A stretch of DNA of 64,000 bases from JAWWPY01 sp964412845. Its GTDB lineage: Bacteria; Actinomycetota; Actinomycetes; Streptosporangiales; Streptosporangiaceae. This document shows, piece by piece, positions 35,654 to 44,334 of this stretch. Below the pieces are notes generated by a model that was not told where the DNA came from, did not search any database, and saw only the letters and a program-made list of their open reading frames with translations. The stretch's first letter is position 1. Each line of letters begins with the position of its first letter. The translations under genes and the position numbers were made by a program. The stretch spans positions 1-64,000 of the forward strand of contig CAYPQM010000005.1 of assembly GCA_964412845.1 (NCBI GenBank). Reading direction: 5' to 3'.

Positions 35654-36061
35654 TCAGGCACGCCGGGCGGACGGGGTGGGCGGCAGCCGGACGATACCGG
35701 TCAGCTGATGACTCTCGCGCAGCGTCAGCAGGCGTTCCGCCTCGGCGGTCAGGGCGCGCACGGCTGGGGTGGCCTTGGCCTTACGCCGGTAGATCCGGTC
35801 GTCATAGCCGCGGGGCCCGATCTCGGCCCGCTGGGCGGCATAAGCGGCCCGCATCACCTCGGTGAGGGCCCGGTCCAGGTCCTTGCCCAGCCGGTGCAGG
35901 TCGGTGGCTGACGCGCGGGCCGCCTGCGCGCTGCGGAGCGCGTGCTCGGCGTCCTGCGCGCGCTGCAGCAGTTCATCGAACTGCGTGGCGAGCGCGACGT
36001 CGGCGGCATGCTTGCGCTGTGCCTCTTCGGTGACCGGCTTGCGTCTGGCGATCGAGATCAC
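35654..36061 (-). CDS. Coiled-coil hypothetical protein
   Basis: The protein has 135 residues. It is almost entirely helical in composition (Ala, Arg, Glu, Leu, Gln), with two long amphipathic stretches suggesting a coiled-coil hairpin, and contains YDDRIYRRKAKATPAVRAL. There is no signal or membrane segment. The start is GTG 36061. It follows the ABC exporter genes by 30 bases on the same strand, so it may be expressed with them. No family is recognised. Confidence 0.6.
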   Translation of the reverse strand: MISIARRKPVTEEAQRKHAADVALATQFDELLQRAQDAEHALRSAQAARASATDLHRLGKDLDRALTEVMRAAYAAQRAEIGPRGYDDRIYRRKAKATPAVRALTAEAERLLTLRESHQLTGIVRLPPTPSARRA

Positions 36062-36091
36062 GGCGCTCAGCCTAGCGGACCCGGCATTCGG

Positions 36092-37915
36092 TCAGGCGAG
36101 GCTGGCCCGCCAATCCGCGTGCAGCGCGGAGTACTCACCTTCGGTGGCGCGCAGCAGTTCCGGCGTGCCATCCTCCACAATCCGCCCCGCGTTGAGCACG
36201 ATCACCCGGTCGGCGATCTCCACGGTGGACAGCCGGTGCGCGATGATCAGCGCGGTCCGCCCGGACAGGATGGTGCGCAGGGCCGCCTGTACCAAGCGCT
36301 CGCTCGGAATGTCCAGCAGCGACGTCGCCTCATCGAGCACCAGGACCGCGGGAGCGGCCAGGAAGGCACGGGCAAAGGAGACCAGCTGCCGTTGCCCGGC
36401 CGACAGGCGGCCGCCCCGCTTGCCCACCTGTGCGTCATAGCCGCCGGGCAGCCCGCGGATGAAGGTGTCCGCGCCGATGGCGGCCGCGGCCGCTTCGATC
36501 TCGGCCTGGCTGGCGCCTGGTTTCCCGAGCCGCATGTTGTCCGCGATGGTGCCGCTGAACAGGAAATTCTCCTGCGTTACCAGAACCGTCTCGCGGCGTA
36601 GCGTCTGGTCATCCAGTGCGCGCAGATCGACACCATCGAGCAGGATCCGGCCCTCGCCGGGATCGTAGAACCGGGCCAGCAGCCGGGCGATGGTGGTCTT
36701 CCCCGCGCCGGTCGCGCCGACGAGAGCCACCGTCTGGCCCGCCGGGATGATCAGGTCGAGTCCGGGCAGCACGACGGAACTGCGGTAGCCGAACCGCACC
36801 GACTCGAACCGGACCTCACGGCCCCGGCCGGCCCGGTCCCCGAGGCGGGCCGGGTGCAGGGGCTCCGGCACCGCCGGGTCCTCGTCAAGCACGCCGGAGA
36901 TCTTCTCCAGGGCAGCCGCGGCCGACTGGAACGTGTTGTAGAACTGCGACAGATCCTGCAGCGGGTCGAAGAACCGCCCCAGGTAGAGCAGGAACGTGGC
37001 CAGCACGCCGACCTTCATGTCCCCGTCCATCACGCGCAGCCCCCCGTAGAGCAGCACCGCACCGGTAGCGAGGTTGCCGACGAACGTGATCCCGGGCGAG
37101 TAGACCGAGATCAGCCGGGACGACCGCAGGCTGGCGTCCGCGTACCGGGCGTTGAGCTCCCCGAAGATCTCCTCGTTCCGGTGCTCCCGGCGAAACGCCT
37201 GTACCGCGCGGATCCCGCCGAAGGTCTCCACGAAGTGGACGATGACCTGCGCGATCGCCTCCCGGGACTGCCGGTAGGCAATGGAGGACGCGCGCCGGAA
37301 CCAGGCGGTCAGCCCGGCCAGCGGCCCGAACCCGGCCAGCACGACCAGCGCCAGCGGCCAGTCGAGCAACAGCATGCCCGCGCCGACCAGCAGCAGCGAG
37401 AAGACCGCCGACACCAGCGAGTCCAGGCCGTCCTCGAACAGGTCGGCGATGGAGTCGACGTCGGAGACCTGACGGGAGATGACCCTCCCGGAGGTGTAGC
37501 GCTCATGGAAGGCGACCGGCAGCCGCTGGAAATGGGCGAACAGCCGGCGTCGCAGTTCCAGCACCACGGCCTCGCCGAGGCGCCCGATCGAGAAGATGAA
37601 CGCCCGGCTCGCCACCGCCTGCACGGCCACCGCGGCGCCGAACCCGGCCACCAGCTCTGCCAGCGGCCTGATATCACCCCCATGGATCAGCGGGGGGAGG
37701 CCCTGGTCGATGGCCAGGCCAACCAGCCACGGCCCGGCGAGCGCCGCCAGGTTGGCGATGATGATCAGCACGAACGTGACCACGACCTGCCCCCGGTGCG
37801 GGCGGAGCAGGCTGGTGAGCAGACGGCGGCCACGCCTGCGCAGCAGCGCGGAAAGCTTCCCGGTGATCTGATCGGCGTCCTCGGCCGCGATGCCGCGCCA
37901 TGCGTCCGCGGTCAT
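36092..37915 (-). CDS. ABC exporter subunit with consensus catalytic site (fused TM-ATPase)
   Basis: The protein has 607 residues. Six membrane segments lie in about 45-330 and an ATPase in about 365-595. Walker A is GATGAGKTT (about 399-407), the signature is LSAGQ (not the canonical LSGGQ), Walker B is VLVLDEATS with the catalytic Glu, and the switch His is in IAHRLST. This combination corresponds to the TM288/BmrD-type half of heterodimeric type IV exporters. It overlaps the partner gene by 4 bases (GTGA/ATGA type). It probably exports drugs or lipids; the substrate is not determinable. Confidence 0.93.
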   Translation of the reverse strand: MTADAWRGIAAEDADQITGKLSALLRRRGRRLLTSLLRPHRGQVVVTFVLIIIANLAALAGPWLVGLAIDQGLPPLIHGGDIRPLAELVAGFGAAVAVQAVASRAFIFSIGRLGEAVVLELRRRLFAHFQRLPVAFHERYTSGRVISRQVSDVDSIADLFEDGLDSLVSAVFSLLLVGAGMLLLDWPLALVVLAGFGPLAGLTAWFRRASSIAYRQSREAIAQVIVHFVETFGGIRAVQAFRREHRNEEIFGELNARYADASLRSSRLISVYSPGITFVGNLATGAVLLYGGLRVMDGDMKVGVLATFLLYLGRFFDPLQDLSQFYNTFQSAAAALEKISGVLDEDPAVPEPLHPARLGDRAGRGREVRFESVRFGYRSSVVLPGLDLIIPAGQTVALVGATGAGKTTIARLLARFYDPGEGRILLDGVDLRALDDQTLRRETVLVTQENFLFSGTIADNMRLGKPGASQAEIEAAAAAIGADTFIRGLPGGYDAQVGKRGGRLSAGQRQLVSFARAFLAAPAVLVLDEATSLLDIPSERLVQAALRTILSGRTALIIAHRLSTVEIADRVIVLNAGRIVEDGTPELLRATEGEYSALHADWRASLA

Positions 37916-39756
37916 GACGCCGCCTGTGCGTCGGCGGGCTGCCCGTCCGCCCCGCTCATCAGCTCGCGGTAGCGGGGCTGGCTGGCCAGCAGATGGGTGT
38001 GCGTGCCCTGCGCCGTGATCGCGCCGTCCTCAAGCAGCGCCACCTTGTCGGCGAGCATGACCGTGGACGGCCGGTGCGCGACGACGAGGGCGGTGGTCCC
38101 CGCCAGCACCGTGCGCAGCGCGTTGGTCACCTTCGCCTCGGTATGCACATCAAGCGCGGACAGCGGGTCATCGAGGATCAGCAACGGCGGCCGGGCGAGG
38201 ATGGCGCGGGCGAGCGCGACTCGCTGGCGCTGCCCGCCGGACAGCGCCATGCCCTGCTCGCCGATGCGCGTGTCAAGCCCCCACGGCAGCTCGCGGACGA
38301 AGCCGGCCTGGGCAATCGCCAGTGCGGCCTCGATCTCCTCGTCGCCGGCATCGGGCGCGCCGAAGCCGACGTTCTCCCGCACGCTCGCCGAGAACAAGGT
38401 GGGGTCCTCGAACGCGCAGCCCACCCGGGCGCGCAAATCCGGCAGCGCCAGCCGCCTGATGTCGGTGCCATCGAGCAGGATGCAGCCCGAGGTCACGTCC
38501 GCGAGGCGGGGAACCAGCTGGAGCAGCGTGGTCTTGCCCGTCCCCGTCGCGCCCGCGAGCACGACGGTCTGGCCCGGCTCCAGGGTCAGCGAGACGCCGC
38601 GGAGCAAAGCCCGCTCCGCGCCCGGGTAACGGAACCCGACGCGGTCGAAGGCAAGCCGGGACGGTCCCGGGTGCCGCGCTCGCCGGGCCCGGGCGGCGCC
38701 CGGGCTGGTGATCGCCGGCTCGGTGTCGAAGATCTCGAAGACCCGCTGGGCCGAGGTGGCGGCCTCCTGGCCGCTGGCCAGGATGTAGCCCGTCGCCTGG
38801 ATGGGCCAGACCAGCTGCAGGGTCAGCGTGATGAATGCGACGAGGCCGCCGAGGGTGAGCTCGTGCCGGCTGGTGGCCAGCGCGCCGAGCAGCAGGATCA
38901 TGCCGATAAGGGTGTTGGGCATCAGGTCCAGGCCGGCCCAGAAGGTGCTGCGCAGCCGCGCCTTGCTGATCTGGGTGTGGAACACCCGGGTGGCCTGCGC
39001 ACCGTGCTGGGCGCCCGCTTCCCCGCGCCGGCCGAGGGCCTTGAGCACCCGGATGCCAGTGGCCGCCTCCTCGACATACGTCGCCAGGTCGCCCTGCTGG
39101 TCCTGGGCCAGCCGGGACAGCACGCGATAGCGGCGCTCGAACCGGGTGCTCACCACGACCACGGGGAGCAGCACGCAGCCTGTCAGCAGGCCCAGCCACC
39201 AGTTCAGGTGGATCAGCAGCGCCACCACCACGCCGAACGTCACCACGTTGGTGACCAGGAAGACGGTGCCGAAACCGGCGAACCTCCGGATGGCCGACAG
39301 GTCCGTCGTCGCCCTGGACAGCAGCTGCCCGGACTGCCACTCGTCATGGAAGCCGGCGTGCAGCCGCTGCAGGTGCGCGTACAGGTCGGCCCGCATCGAC
39401 CGTTCCATGCCGGTCACCGCGCTGGACAGGACCCACCGCCGGAGCAGGTTCAATACCGCCTGGCTGGCGCCCAGCCCGATCGCCGCACCGCCGAGGGGCA
39501 GCAGCAGCCCGCGCCGGTGATGCGTGATGGCTCCATCGATGATGGACTTGGTCAGCAGGGGAATGGCGATCTCGGCGCCGACCGCGACGATCGCGGCCAG
39601 CAGGATGAAGGCGAGTTGCCACAGGTAGGGCTGCAGATAGCCACGTGTCCGCCAAAGCGAGGCGAACGGCGTTACCCCCGTGGGAGCATGCGCGGCGGGG
39701 CTAACCTGCTGGGGGGGCATTACTCCGACGCTAGCTGGCAGTACCCGGGCTGTCAT
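37912..39756 (-). CDS. ABC exporter subunit with degenerate catalytic site (fused TM-ATPase)
   Basis: The protein has 614 residues from ATG 39756 (weak GGAAAAA upstream; ATG 39720 is an alternative). Six membrane segments are followed by an ATPase with Walker A GATGTGKTT (about 401-409), signature LSGGQRQR, and Walker B LLILDDPLS, in which Asp replaces the catalytic Glu. The switch His is present (VAHRPST). With the next gene, this forms an asymmetric exporter: the site made of this Walker B (Asp) and the partner's LSAGQ is degenerate, and the other is canonical. It is the first gene of the operon. Confidence 0.93.
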   Translation of the reverse strand: MTARVLPASVGVMPPQQVSPAAHAPTGVTPFASLWRTRGYLQPYLWQLAFILLAAIVAVGAEIAIPLLTKSIIDGAITHHRRGLLLPLGGAAIGLGASQAVLNLLRRWVLSSAVTGMERSMRADLYAHLQRLHAGFHDEWQSGQLLSRATTDLSAIRRFAGFGTVFLVTNVVTFGVVVALLIHLNWWLGLLTGCVLLPVVVVSTRFERRYRVLSRLAQDQQGDLATYVEEAATGIRVLKALGRRGEAGAQHGAQATRVFHTQISKARLRSTFWAGLDLMPNTLIGMILLLGALATSRHELTLGGLVAFITLTLQLVWPIQATGYILASGQEAATSAQRVFEIFDTEPAITSPGAARARRARHPGPSRLAFDRVGFRYPGAERALLRGVSLTLEPGQTVVLAGATGTGKTTLLQLVPRLADVTSGCILLDGTDIRRLALPDLRARVGCAFEDPTLFSASVRENVGFGAPDAGDEEIEAALAIAQAGFVRELPWGLDTRIGEQGMALSGGQRQRVALARAILARPPLLILDDPLSALDVHTEAKVTNALRTVLAGTTALVVAHRPSTVMLADKVALLEDGAITAQGTHTHLLASQPRYRELMSGADGQPADAQAAS

Positions 39757-39986
39757 CTCAATTTTTCCAGCCGGATGCCGGCTGGTCCGCACGGCCGGGA
39801 GTGGGCCCGGGTCCTGGGAGATTGTGTCTGGGACTGGGGCTGCCGCCGCAGCGACCGCGGCTCAGCCCTGATGCGCGATGCACCGCAGGGTGGCGGAGGG
39901 CCGCCATCTCTGGCACGCTGGCTAGCCCGGGGGCTGGCGCACCGGTGCCGGATTACGGCCGGGGGAGGGACCGTGGATCGCACGGA

Positions 39987-40032
39987 TTCGGGGGGCGAGC
40001 CATGAGGGGTTCGGGGGGCGAGCCATGAGGGG
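39987..40032 (+). repeat. Perfect 23-bp tandem duplication of a ribosome-binding-site/start region
   Basis: The 23 bases at 39987-40009 (starting TTCGGGGGGCGAGCC, then ATGAGGGG) are repeated exactly at 40010-40032. Each copy carries a G-rich ribosome binding site and an ATG. Because 23 is not a multiple of 3, the first ATG opens a different frame. Confidence 0.95.
40002..40028 (+). CDS. Eight-codon leader ORF created by the tandem duplication
   Basis: ATG 40002 reads MRGSGGEP and stops at TGA 40026-40028, overlapping the main start ATG 40025 (ATGA). It has the same G-rich ribosome binding site as the main gene. It could couple or tune translation of the downstream gene. Whether it is translated is unknown. 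Confidence 0.4.
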   Translation: MRGSGGEP

Positions 40033-40747
40033 CTGGTGGCCTGGCCCGGCGCTCGCTGCGTTTCACGATGGCGTGACCGTCATCTGCGAGATCGCCGCCC
40101 AGCTCACCGACGAGGCCTGGGCCGCGCCGTCGCAGTGCCCCGAGTGGCGGGTGGCCGACCTGGCCGGGCATCTGCGTTGCGTGGCCGATGACTATCAGGA
40201 ATACCTGGACGACGCGCCGGTGAGCCGGCTCGCCCGGCTGATGGCGACGGGCGTGCCCTCCGACACCCTGGCCCGCAAGCTGGCCCGGCAGAACGCCGCT
40301 GAACTCGCGGCCCTTCCCGACGTGCCAGCCGCTGAGCACATCGCCGCGTTCGCCCGCAGCGCCCGCTCCTACGCACGGCGCCTCCCGCCGATCTGGGACC
40401 TGCCGCACCATCGTTACCGCGACACGGTGGTCACTGTCGGCGGCATGGCCGGGGCCGCGTGCGCCGAGTGGCATCTGCACGCCTGGGACCTCGCCCGCGC
40501 CCAGGGCCAGGATTACCGTCCCGCCGACCCCGACATCCTGCTCATCGGCTGGCGGGCCGGCATGCCGCACCTGCCGCCGGACAGCCAGGCCGCGGTCACC
40601 TCCGGCGGCCGGGCCATGGTGGCCGCGGCCGGTCTCGGCGGCTGGGCCAGTGGAATGGCGCACACCCGGGTGGGCCGCGGGACCGGGCTGACCGAGCGGG
40701 ATGATCCGTGGCATGCCATGCTCCGGGCGTCAGGCCGGGCCGCCTGA
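40025..40747 (+). CDS. Maleylpyruvate isomerase N-terminal domain (MDMPI_N, DinB-like) protein
   Basis: The protein has 240 residues. PSQCPEWRVADLAGHLRCVADDY is the first metal-His helix of the DinB/MDMPI fold, and CAEWHLHAWDLARAQG gives the second His region. The family includes mycothiol-dependent isomerases and transferases; the substrate here is unknown. It is the second member of this superfamily in the window. Its ribosome binding site and start codon are duplicated (23 bp), creating an 8-codon leader ORF that ends on its ATG. Confidence 0.82.
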   Translation: MRGWWPGPALAAFHDGVTVICEIAAQLTDEAWAAPSQCPEWRVADLAGHLRCVADDYQEYLDDAPVSRLARLMATGVPSDTLARKLARQNAAELAALPDVPAAEHIAAFARSARSYARRLPPIWDLPHHRYRDTVVTVGGMAGAACAEWHLHAWDLARAQGQDYRPADPDILLIGWRAGMPHLPPDSQAAVTSGGRAMVAAAGLGGWASGMAHTRVGRGTGLTERDDPWHAMLRASGRAA

Positions 40748-40864
40748 CCGGCGTCCCGGCCGGCCCGGTATCCAGGTCGCCCGGTACCGGTTGTCCCGTG
40801 CGTGCCGCGCGGGGTATGCCGGGAGCCGGGGCGACGGATCGTGCGGAAGGAAGTTTTTGATCTC

Positions 40865-42070
40865 ATGGCGTTCGACGTAGCAGCGGTGCGCGCGGCCTAC
40901 CCAGCCCTGTCCGATGGTTACGCGTACCTGGACGGCGCGGCCGGCACGCAAGTGCCGAGCGCGGTGATCGAGGCGGTCAGCGGCGCATACCAGTCGGGCA
41001 TCGGCAATGCGGGCGGCGTGTTCCCGGCGAGCCTCCGGTCGGCCGCGCTGACCGCCGGGTGCCGCCGCGCGGTGGCCGACCTGACGGGCGGCGCGCCGGA
41101 CGGCGTCATCCTGGGACCCAACATGACGACCCTGACCTACCGGCTGGCCAGCGCCCTGGCCCAGTCGTGGGACGCGGGTGACGAGGTGATCGTGTCCAGG
41201 CTCGACCACGACGCCAACGTCAGGCCCTGGGTCCAGGCCGCGCGGCGGGCCGTGGCGGTGGTGCGGTGGGCTTAAGTCGACATCTCGACCGGGGAGCTGC
41301 CCGCGGGCCAGTACCGTGAGCTGCTGACGGACCGGACCCGGCTGGTCGCGGTCACCGCCGCCAGCAACGTGCTGGGCACCCGCCCCGATGTGGCCGCGAT
41401 CACCGCGCAGGCGCGCGCGGCCGGGGCGCTGAGCTACGTCGACGGCGTGCACATGACCCCGCACGGCCCGGTCGACGTGGCCGCCTTCGGTGCGGACTTC
41501 TACGCGACCAGCGCGTACAAATGGTCGGGCCCGCACGTCGGCGCGGTCGTCGCCGACCCGGCGCTGCTGGAGTCCCTGCACCCGGACAAGCTGCTGCCCG
41601 CGCCGGGCACCGTTCCGGAACGGTTCGAGCAAGGCACCCCGCCGTTCGCCGACCTGGCCGGGGTGACCGCCGCCGTTGAGCACCTGGCCTCGCTGGACAG
41701 CGCCGCGTCGGGCAGCAGGCGGGAGCGCGTGCTGGCGTCGATGACCGCTGTCGAGCAGCACGAGCAGCGCCTGTTCCGGGTGCTGGCCGGCGGCCTGGCG
41801 GCCATGGATCGGGTGACCACCTACGGCCAGGCGCTCAGCCGCACGGCGACCGCCTACTTCACGGTGGCCGGCCGCACCCCTGACGAGGTGGCCAGGCACC
41901 TGGCGCAGCGCAAGGTCAACGTGTGGAGCGGCCACAACTACGCGTGGGAGCTGACTGGCGTGCTCGGCATCCGTGACTCGGGCAGCGCGGTGCGGGCCGG
42001 CCTGGTCCACTACAACGACCAGTCGGACGTGGACCGGCTGCTAGAAGCGGTCGCCGAACTCGCCGGGTAG
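40865..42070 (+). pseudogene. Cysteine-desulfurase-like (class V aminotransferase) gene interrupted by an in-frame TAA
   Basis: ATG 40865 follows GGAAGGAAG. The first part (MAFDVAAVRAAYPALSDGYAYLDGAAGTQ) and everything after the stop fit a PLP-dependent cysteine desulfurase-like protein of 401 codons. The stop TAA 41273-41275 is codon 137, and the same frame continues without other defects to TAG 42070. The PLP Lys (about residue 219, SAYKWSGPH) lies after the stop, so a truncated product would be inactive. The interrupted spot reads VRWA-stop-VDIST, where Glu (GAA) would fit by one base change. It may be a sequencing error, a recent nonsense mutation, or readthrough. No SUF genes are nearby. 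Confidence 0.88.
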
Positions 42071-42565
42071 TCAGGGGCGGCGCATCGTGCGCTCCCAGTG
42101 CTGCGGGGAGAGATGCCAGTCCCGCGAGTCCACCTCGGCGGCCAGGCCGGCTTGCGGCCACCAGGCATCGACCATGGCGATCAGGCCCGCGTCGTCGTAC
42201 AGCCGGGCGTTGAACATCGGCATCGGAAGCCGGCCACGTTTGAGCAGGGTCCTGAAGTCGCCCTCGGCGACGGACCGGATGCTGTCCGCCACCTCTTCCA
42301 GGGCGGCCCGCAGCAGACTCGATCCCCGGCGCGGGCCTGCCCTAACTCCCGGGCCAGCATGCTGATCGTGCAACGTCATGGTCCCGGTGACAGTCAGGTA
42401 CACGCCGGGAAGCAGCAGCTGCCACGGCCCACCGGGCCGGAGCCGGTGCCGGAGAGCGCTGCCTGTCATCCCGCAGGCCAGTGCCCCGGCCCGGGACACC
42501 ACCGCATGCTGAGCACGCAGCATGCGGGTCAGGGCGGCATGGTCCAGCGTGATCGACCTCACCAT
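42071..42565 (-). pseudogene. Eroded AbiEi-antitoxin-like / DUF559-type protein
   Basis: The remaining 164 codons join an N-terminal winged-helix segment typical of type IV AbiEi-like antitoxin domains (RAGALACGMTGSALRHRL, PGVYLTVTG) to a C-terminal part like that of larger two-domain proteins (SLLRAALEEVADSIRSVAEGDF, KRGRLPMPMFNARLY, AEVDSRDWHLSP). Such proteins are usually about 280-310 residues. Roughly 100 residues between the two parts appear to be missing at HDQHAGPGVRAGPRR, and the end of the nuclease-like domain is cut by a stop next to the convergent gene's end. I therefore call it a deletion remnant. No toxin (AbiEii) partner is adjacent. A three-half-site operator lies upstream. 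Confidence 0.65.
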
Positions 42566-42615
42566 GCCGGCAGCGTTCCATCCGGCTCCGACAAAACATG
42601 CCCGCCCTTGCGGTC

Positions 42616-42655
42616 AACGACAGTAAAGCGCTTCAACTGTCGTTGGAACGACAGG
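42616..42655. promoter_or_regulatory. Triple half-site operator (AACGACAG-type)
   Basis: AACGACAGT (42616-42624) and ACTGTCGTT (42636-42644) form a perfect 9-bp inverted repeat with an 11-base spacer. After two more bases a third half-site AACGACAGG (42647-42655) follows, making a second palindrome TGTCGTT-GG-AACGACA. It lies 51-90 bases upstream of the AbiEi-like remnant on its promoter side. Antitoxins of the AbiEi type bind inverted repeats in their own promoter, so this is a plausible self-regulatory site. Confidence 0.6.
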
Positions 42656-42689
42656 AAAACGCATCCGATCTCCGTTGTGCCCAGAGGAG

Positions 42690-43139
42690 TTAGGGGGCTG
42701 CGGCCGGGGCGAAGGTGTAGCGGTAGTGGCGGGTGCTGCGGGGCTGGAAGCCGACCCGCTCGTAGAGCCGGCCCGCCGCCTCCCGCGACGGCCGCGAGGT
42801 CAGGTCCACTGTCCTGGCGCCTGCGGACTCGGCCAGCTTCAGGGCCTCGACCGTGAGGATCTCGCCGATTCCCTGGCCCCGGGCGGCTTCGTCGACGATC
42901 ACGTCCTCGATCCAGGCGCGGAACCCGGTGGGGATCGGGAACATCACCAGGGTCAGCGTGCCCGCGATCTTATCCCCGGACCTGGCCAGGAGCAGTGTGC
43001 AGGCGGACGAGCTGACGATCTGGGTCAGCGCCTCGCGATCCGGGGGATCGGCGCTGGAGGACAGCTGGGGAGTCAGCCGCCGGAACGCCTCGACCACCTC
43101 GTCGGTCACTTCACGCAGCACCGCAACGTGCACAGTCAC
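42690..43139 (-). CDS. GNAT-family N-acetyltransferase
   Basis: The protein has 149 residues. The acetyl-CoA binding motif A is VDEAARGQGIGEILT, preceded by AWIEDVIV, and the fold ends with RLYERVGFQPRSTRHYRY. GNAT proteins acetylate amines of small molecules or proteins. The substrate is unknown and no partner is evident. The start at 43139 is GTG, weakly supported. It is on the same strand as, and upstream of, the AbiEi-like remnant. Confidence 0.88.
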   Translation of the reverse strand: MTVHVAVLREVTDEVVEAFRRLTPQLSSSADPPDREALTQIVSSSACTLLLARSGDKIAGTLTLVMFPIPTGFRAWIEDVIVDEAARGQGIGEILTVEALKLAESAGARTVDLTSRPSREAAGRLYERVGFQPRSTRHYRYTFAPAAAP

Positions 43140-43303
43140 GCGGGCACATTACCGCAGCCGTCCCGGCGATACGAAGGCTCAGCGCACTACGGCCATTATG
43201 CGCGCGACGGTCATTTTCAGGATTGGCCGCATTGGCGGGCAAATAGCCGAAATGCGAGGTTATGCCGGAAGTGACGGACGACCCAGCGACAGCATGCGGC
43301 AGG

Positions 43304-43621
43304 TCAGCCGATGCCCAGTGCGCGGAGGGCAGCGGCGGTGCCGGCCGCGGCCAGGATCACCACGAGAAAGGGAGCCCGGAGAGCCAGCGCGATGATGGCT
43401 GCGCCCAGGCCGGCCAGCCGGGCCGGGTCGACGGACAGCGACTGCGCGTGGCCGAGCGCCTCGACAGCGGTCAGCCCGGCGAGCAGCGCCACCGGTACCA
43501 GGCCGGCGAACCGTCGCGCCCGAGGGCTGGCCAGCACCCGCTGCGGCACGGTCAGGCCGGCCAGCTTGAGGGCGTAGCAGCCAACGGCGGTGGCCAGGAC
43601 AGCCATCCAGAGTCCGGTCAT
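43304..43621 (-). CDS. azlD: AzlD-family branched-chain amino acid exporter small subunit
   Basis: The protein has 105 residues with four hydrophobic segments. ATAVGCYALKLAGLTVPQRVL, followed by RFAGLVPVALLAGL, is typical of AzlD (BrnE in Corynebacterium). With AzlC it forms an exporter of branched-chain amino acids, possibly also azaleucine or methionine. ATG 43621 overlaps the azlC stop by 4 bases, so the subunits are translationally coupled. It is the last gene of an AraC-azlC-azlD operon. Confidence 0.9.
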   Translation of the reverse strand: MTGLWMAVLATAVGCYALKLAGLTVPQRVLASPRARRFAGLVPVALLAGLTAVEALGHAQSLSVDPARLAGLGAAIIALALRAPFLVVILAAAGTAAALRALGIG

Positions 43622-44334
43622 GCTGGCTGCCCACCTCCGGTGTCCGGGGTGCCCGGCATGAGCGCGGCACCCAGGGCCGCCGTCGCCGCCAGAACCACGG
43701 GCAGGCCAGGCGGGCAGAACGGGGTGGCACCCAGGGCGATGACCATCCCCGCGAGAGCGACGCCACGCTCGGTCCTGCCCTCGCGCAGCCGCGGCCAGAG
43801 CAGGGCGAGGAACGCGGCCGGCCCCACCACGTCCAGACCGAACGACGCAGGTGACCCCAGCCGGCCCGCGCCCAGCGCGCCGGCCAGCGTGGCCAGGTTC
43901 CAGGTCAGGTACAGGCTGGCGAACGTGCCACGGAAGCCTGCCCGCGCGGCCGCCGGAGTCAGCTGGGCGAGCGCCACGGCGGTCGACTCGTCGGTGATCC
44001 CGTGCGCAGCCAGGATCCTGGGCAGCCCTCGTGCCCGCAGCAGTCCGGCCAGGCGGAGCCCGTAAAGCCCGTTCCTGCTCCCCAGCAGGACTGCCCCCGC
44101 CACGCCGGCGATCAGGCTGCCGCCCCCGGCCACGGCTCCGGCCAGCGCGAACTGCGACGCCCCGGTGTAAGCAAGCAGGCTCAGCACGCAGGCCTGGGCG
44201 ACGGTCAGCCCGGAGGTCACGGCGGCCGCGCCGAATGCGAGGCCTGAGGTGCCCACCACCAGGCCCAGCACGACCCCGTCACGCGCCGCGCGGGCCGGCG
44301 AGCTGACCGGTGGACCGTCAGCAGCATCTGTCAT
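43618..44334 (-). CDS. azlC: AzlC-family branched-chain amino acid exporter large subunit
   Basis: The protein has 238 residues and about seven hydrophobic segments. GVVLGLVVGTSGLAFGAAAV, the conserved SLLAYTGASQFALAG, and GSRNGLYGLRLA mark AzlC (BrnF). ITDESTAVAL is the family's conserved loop. It forms a two-subunit exporter with AzlD. ATG 44334 overlaps the stop of the upstream AraC-type regulator gene, indicating that the regulator and transporter are co-translated. Confidence 0.93.
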   Translation of the reverse strand: MTDAADGPPVSSPARAARDGVVLGLVVGTSGLAFGAAAVTSGLTVAQACVLSLLAYTGASQFALAGAVAGGGSLIAGVAGAVLLGSRNGLYGLRLAGLLRARGLPRILAAHGITDESTAVALAQLTPAAARAGFRGTFASLYLTWNLATLAGALGAGRLGSPASFGLDVVGPAAFLALLWPRLREGRTERGVALAGMVIALGATPFCPPGLPVVLAATAALGAALMPGTPDTGGGQPA

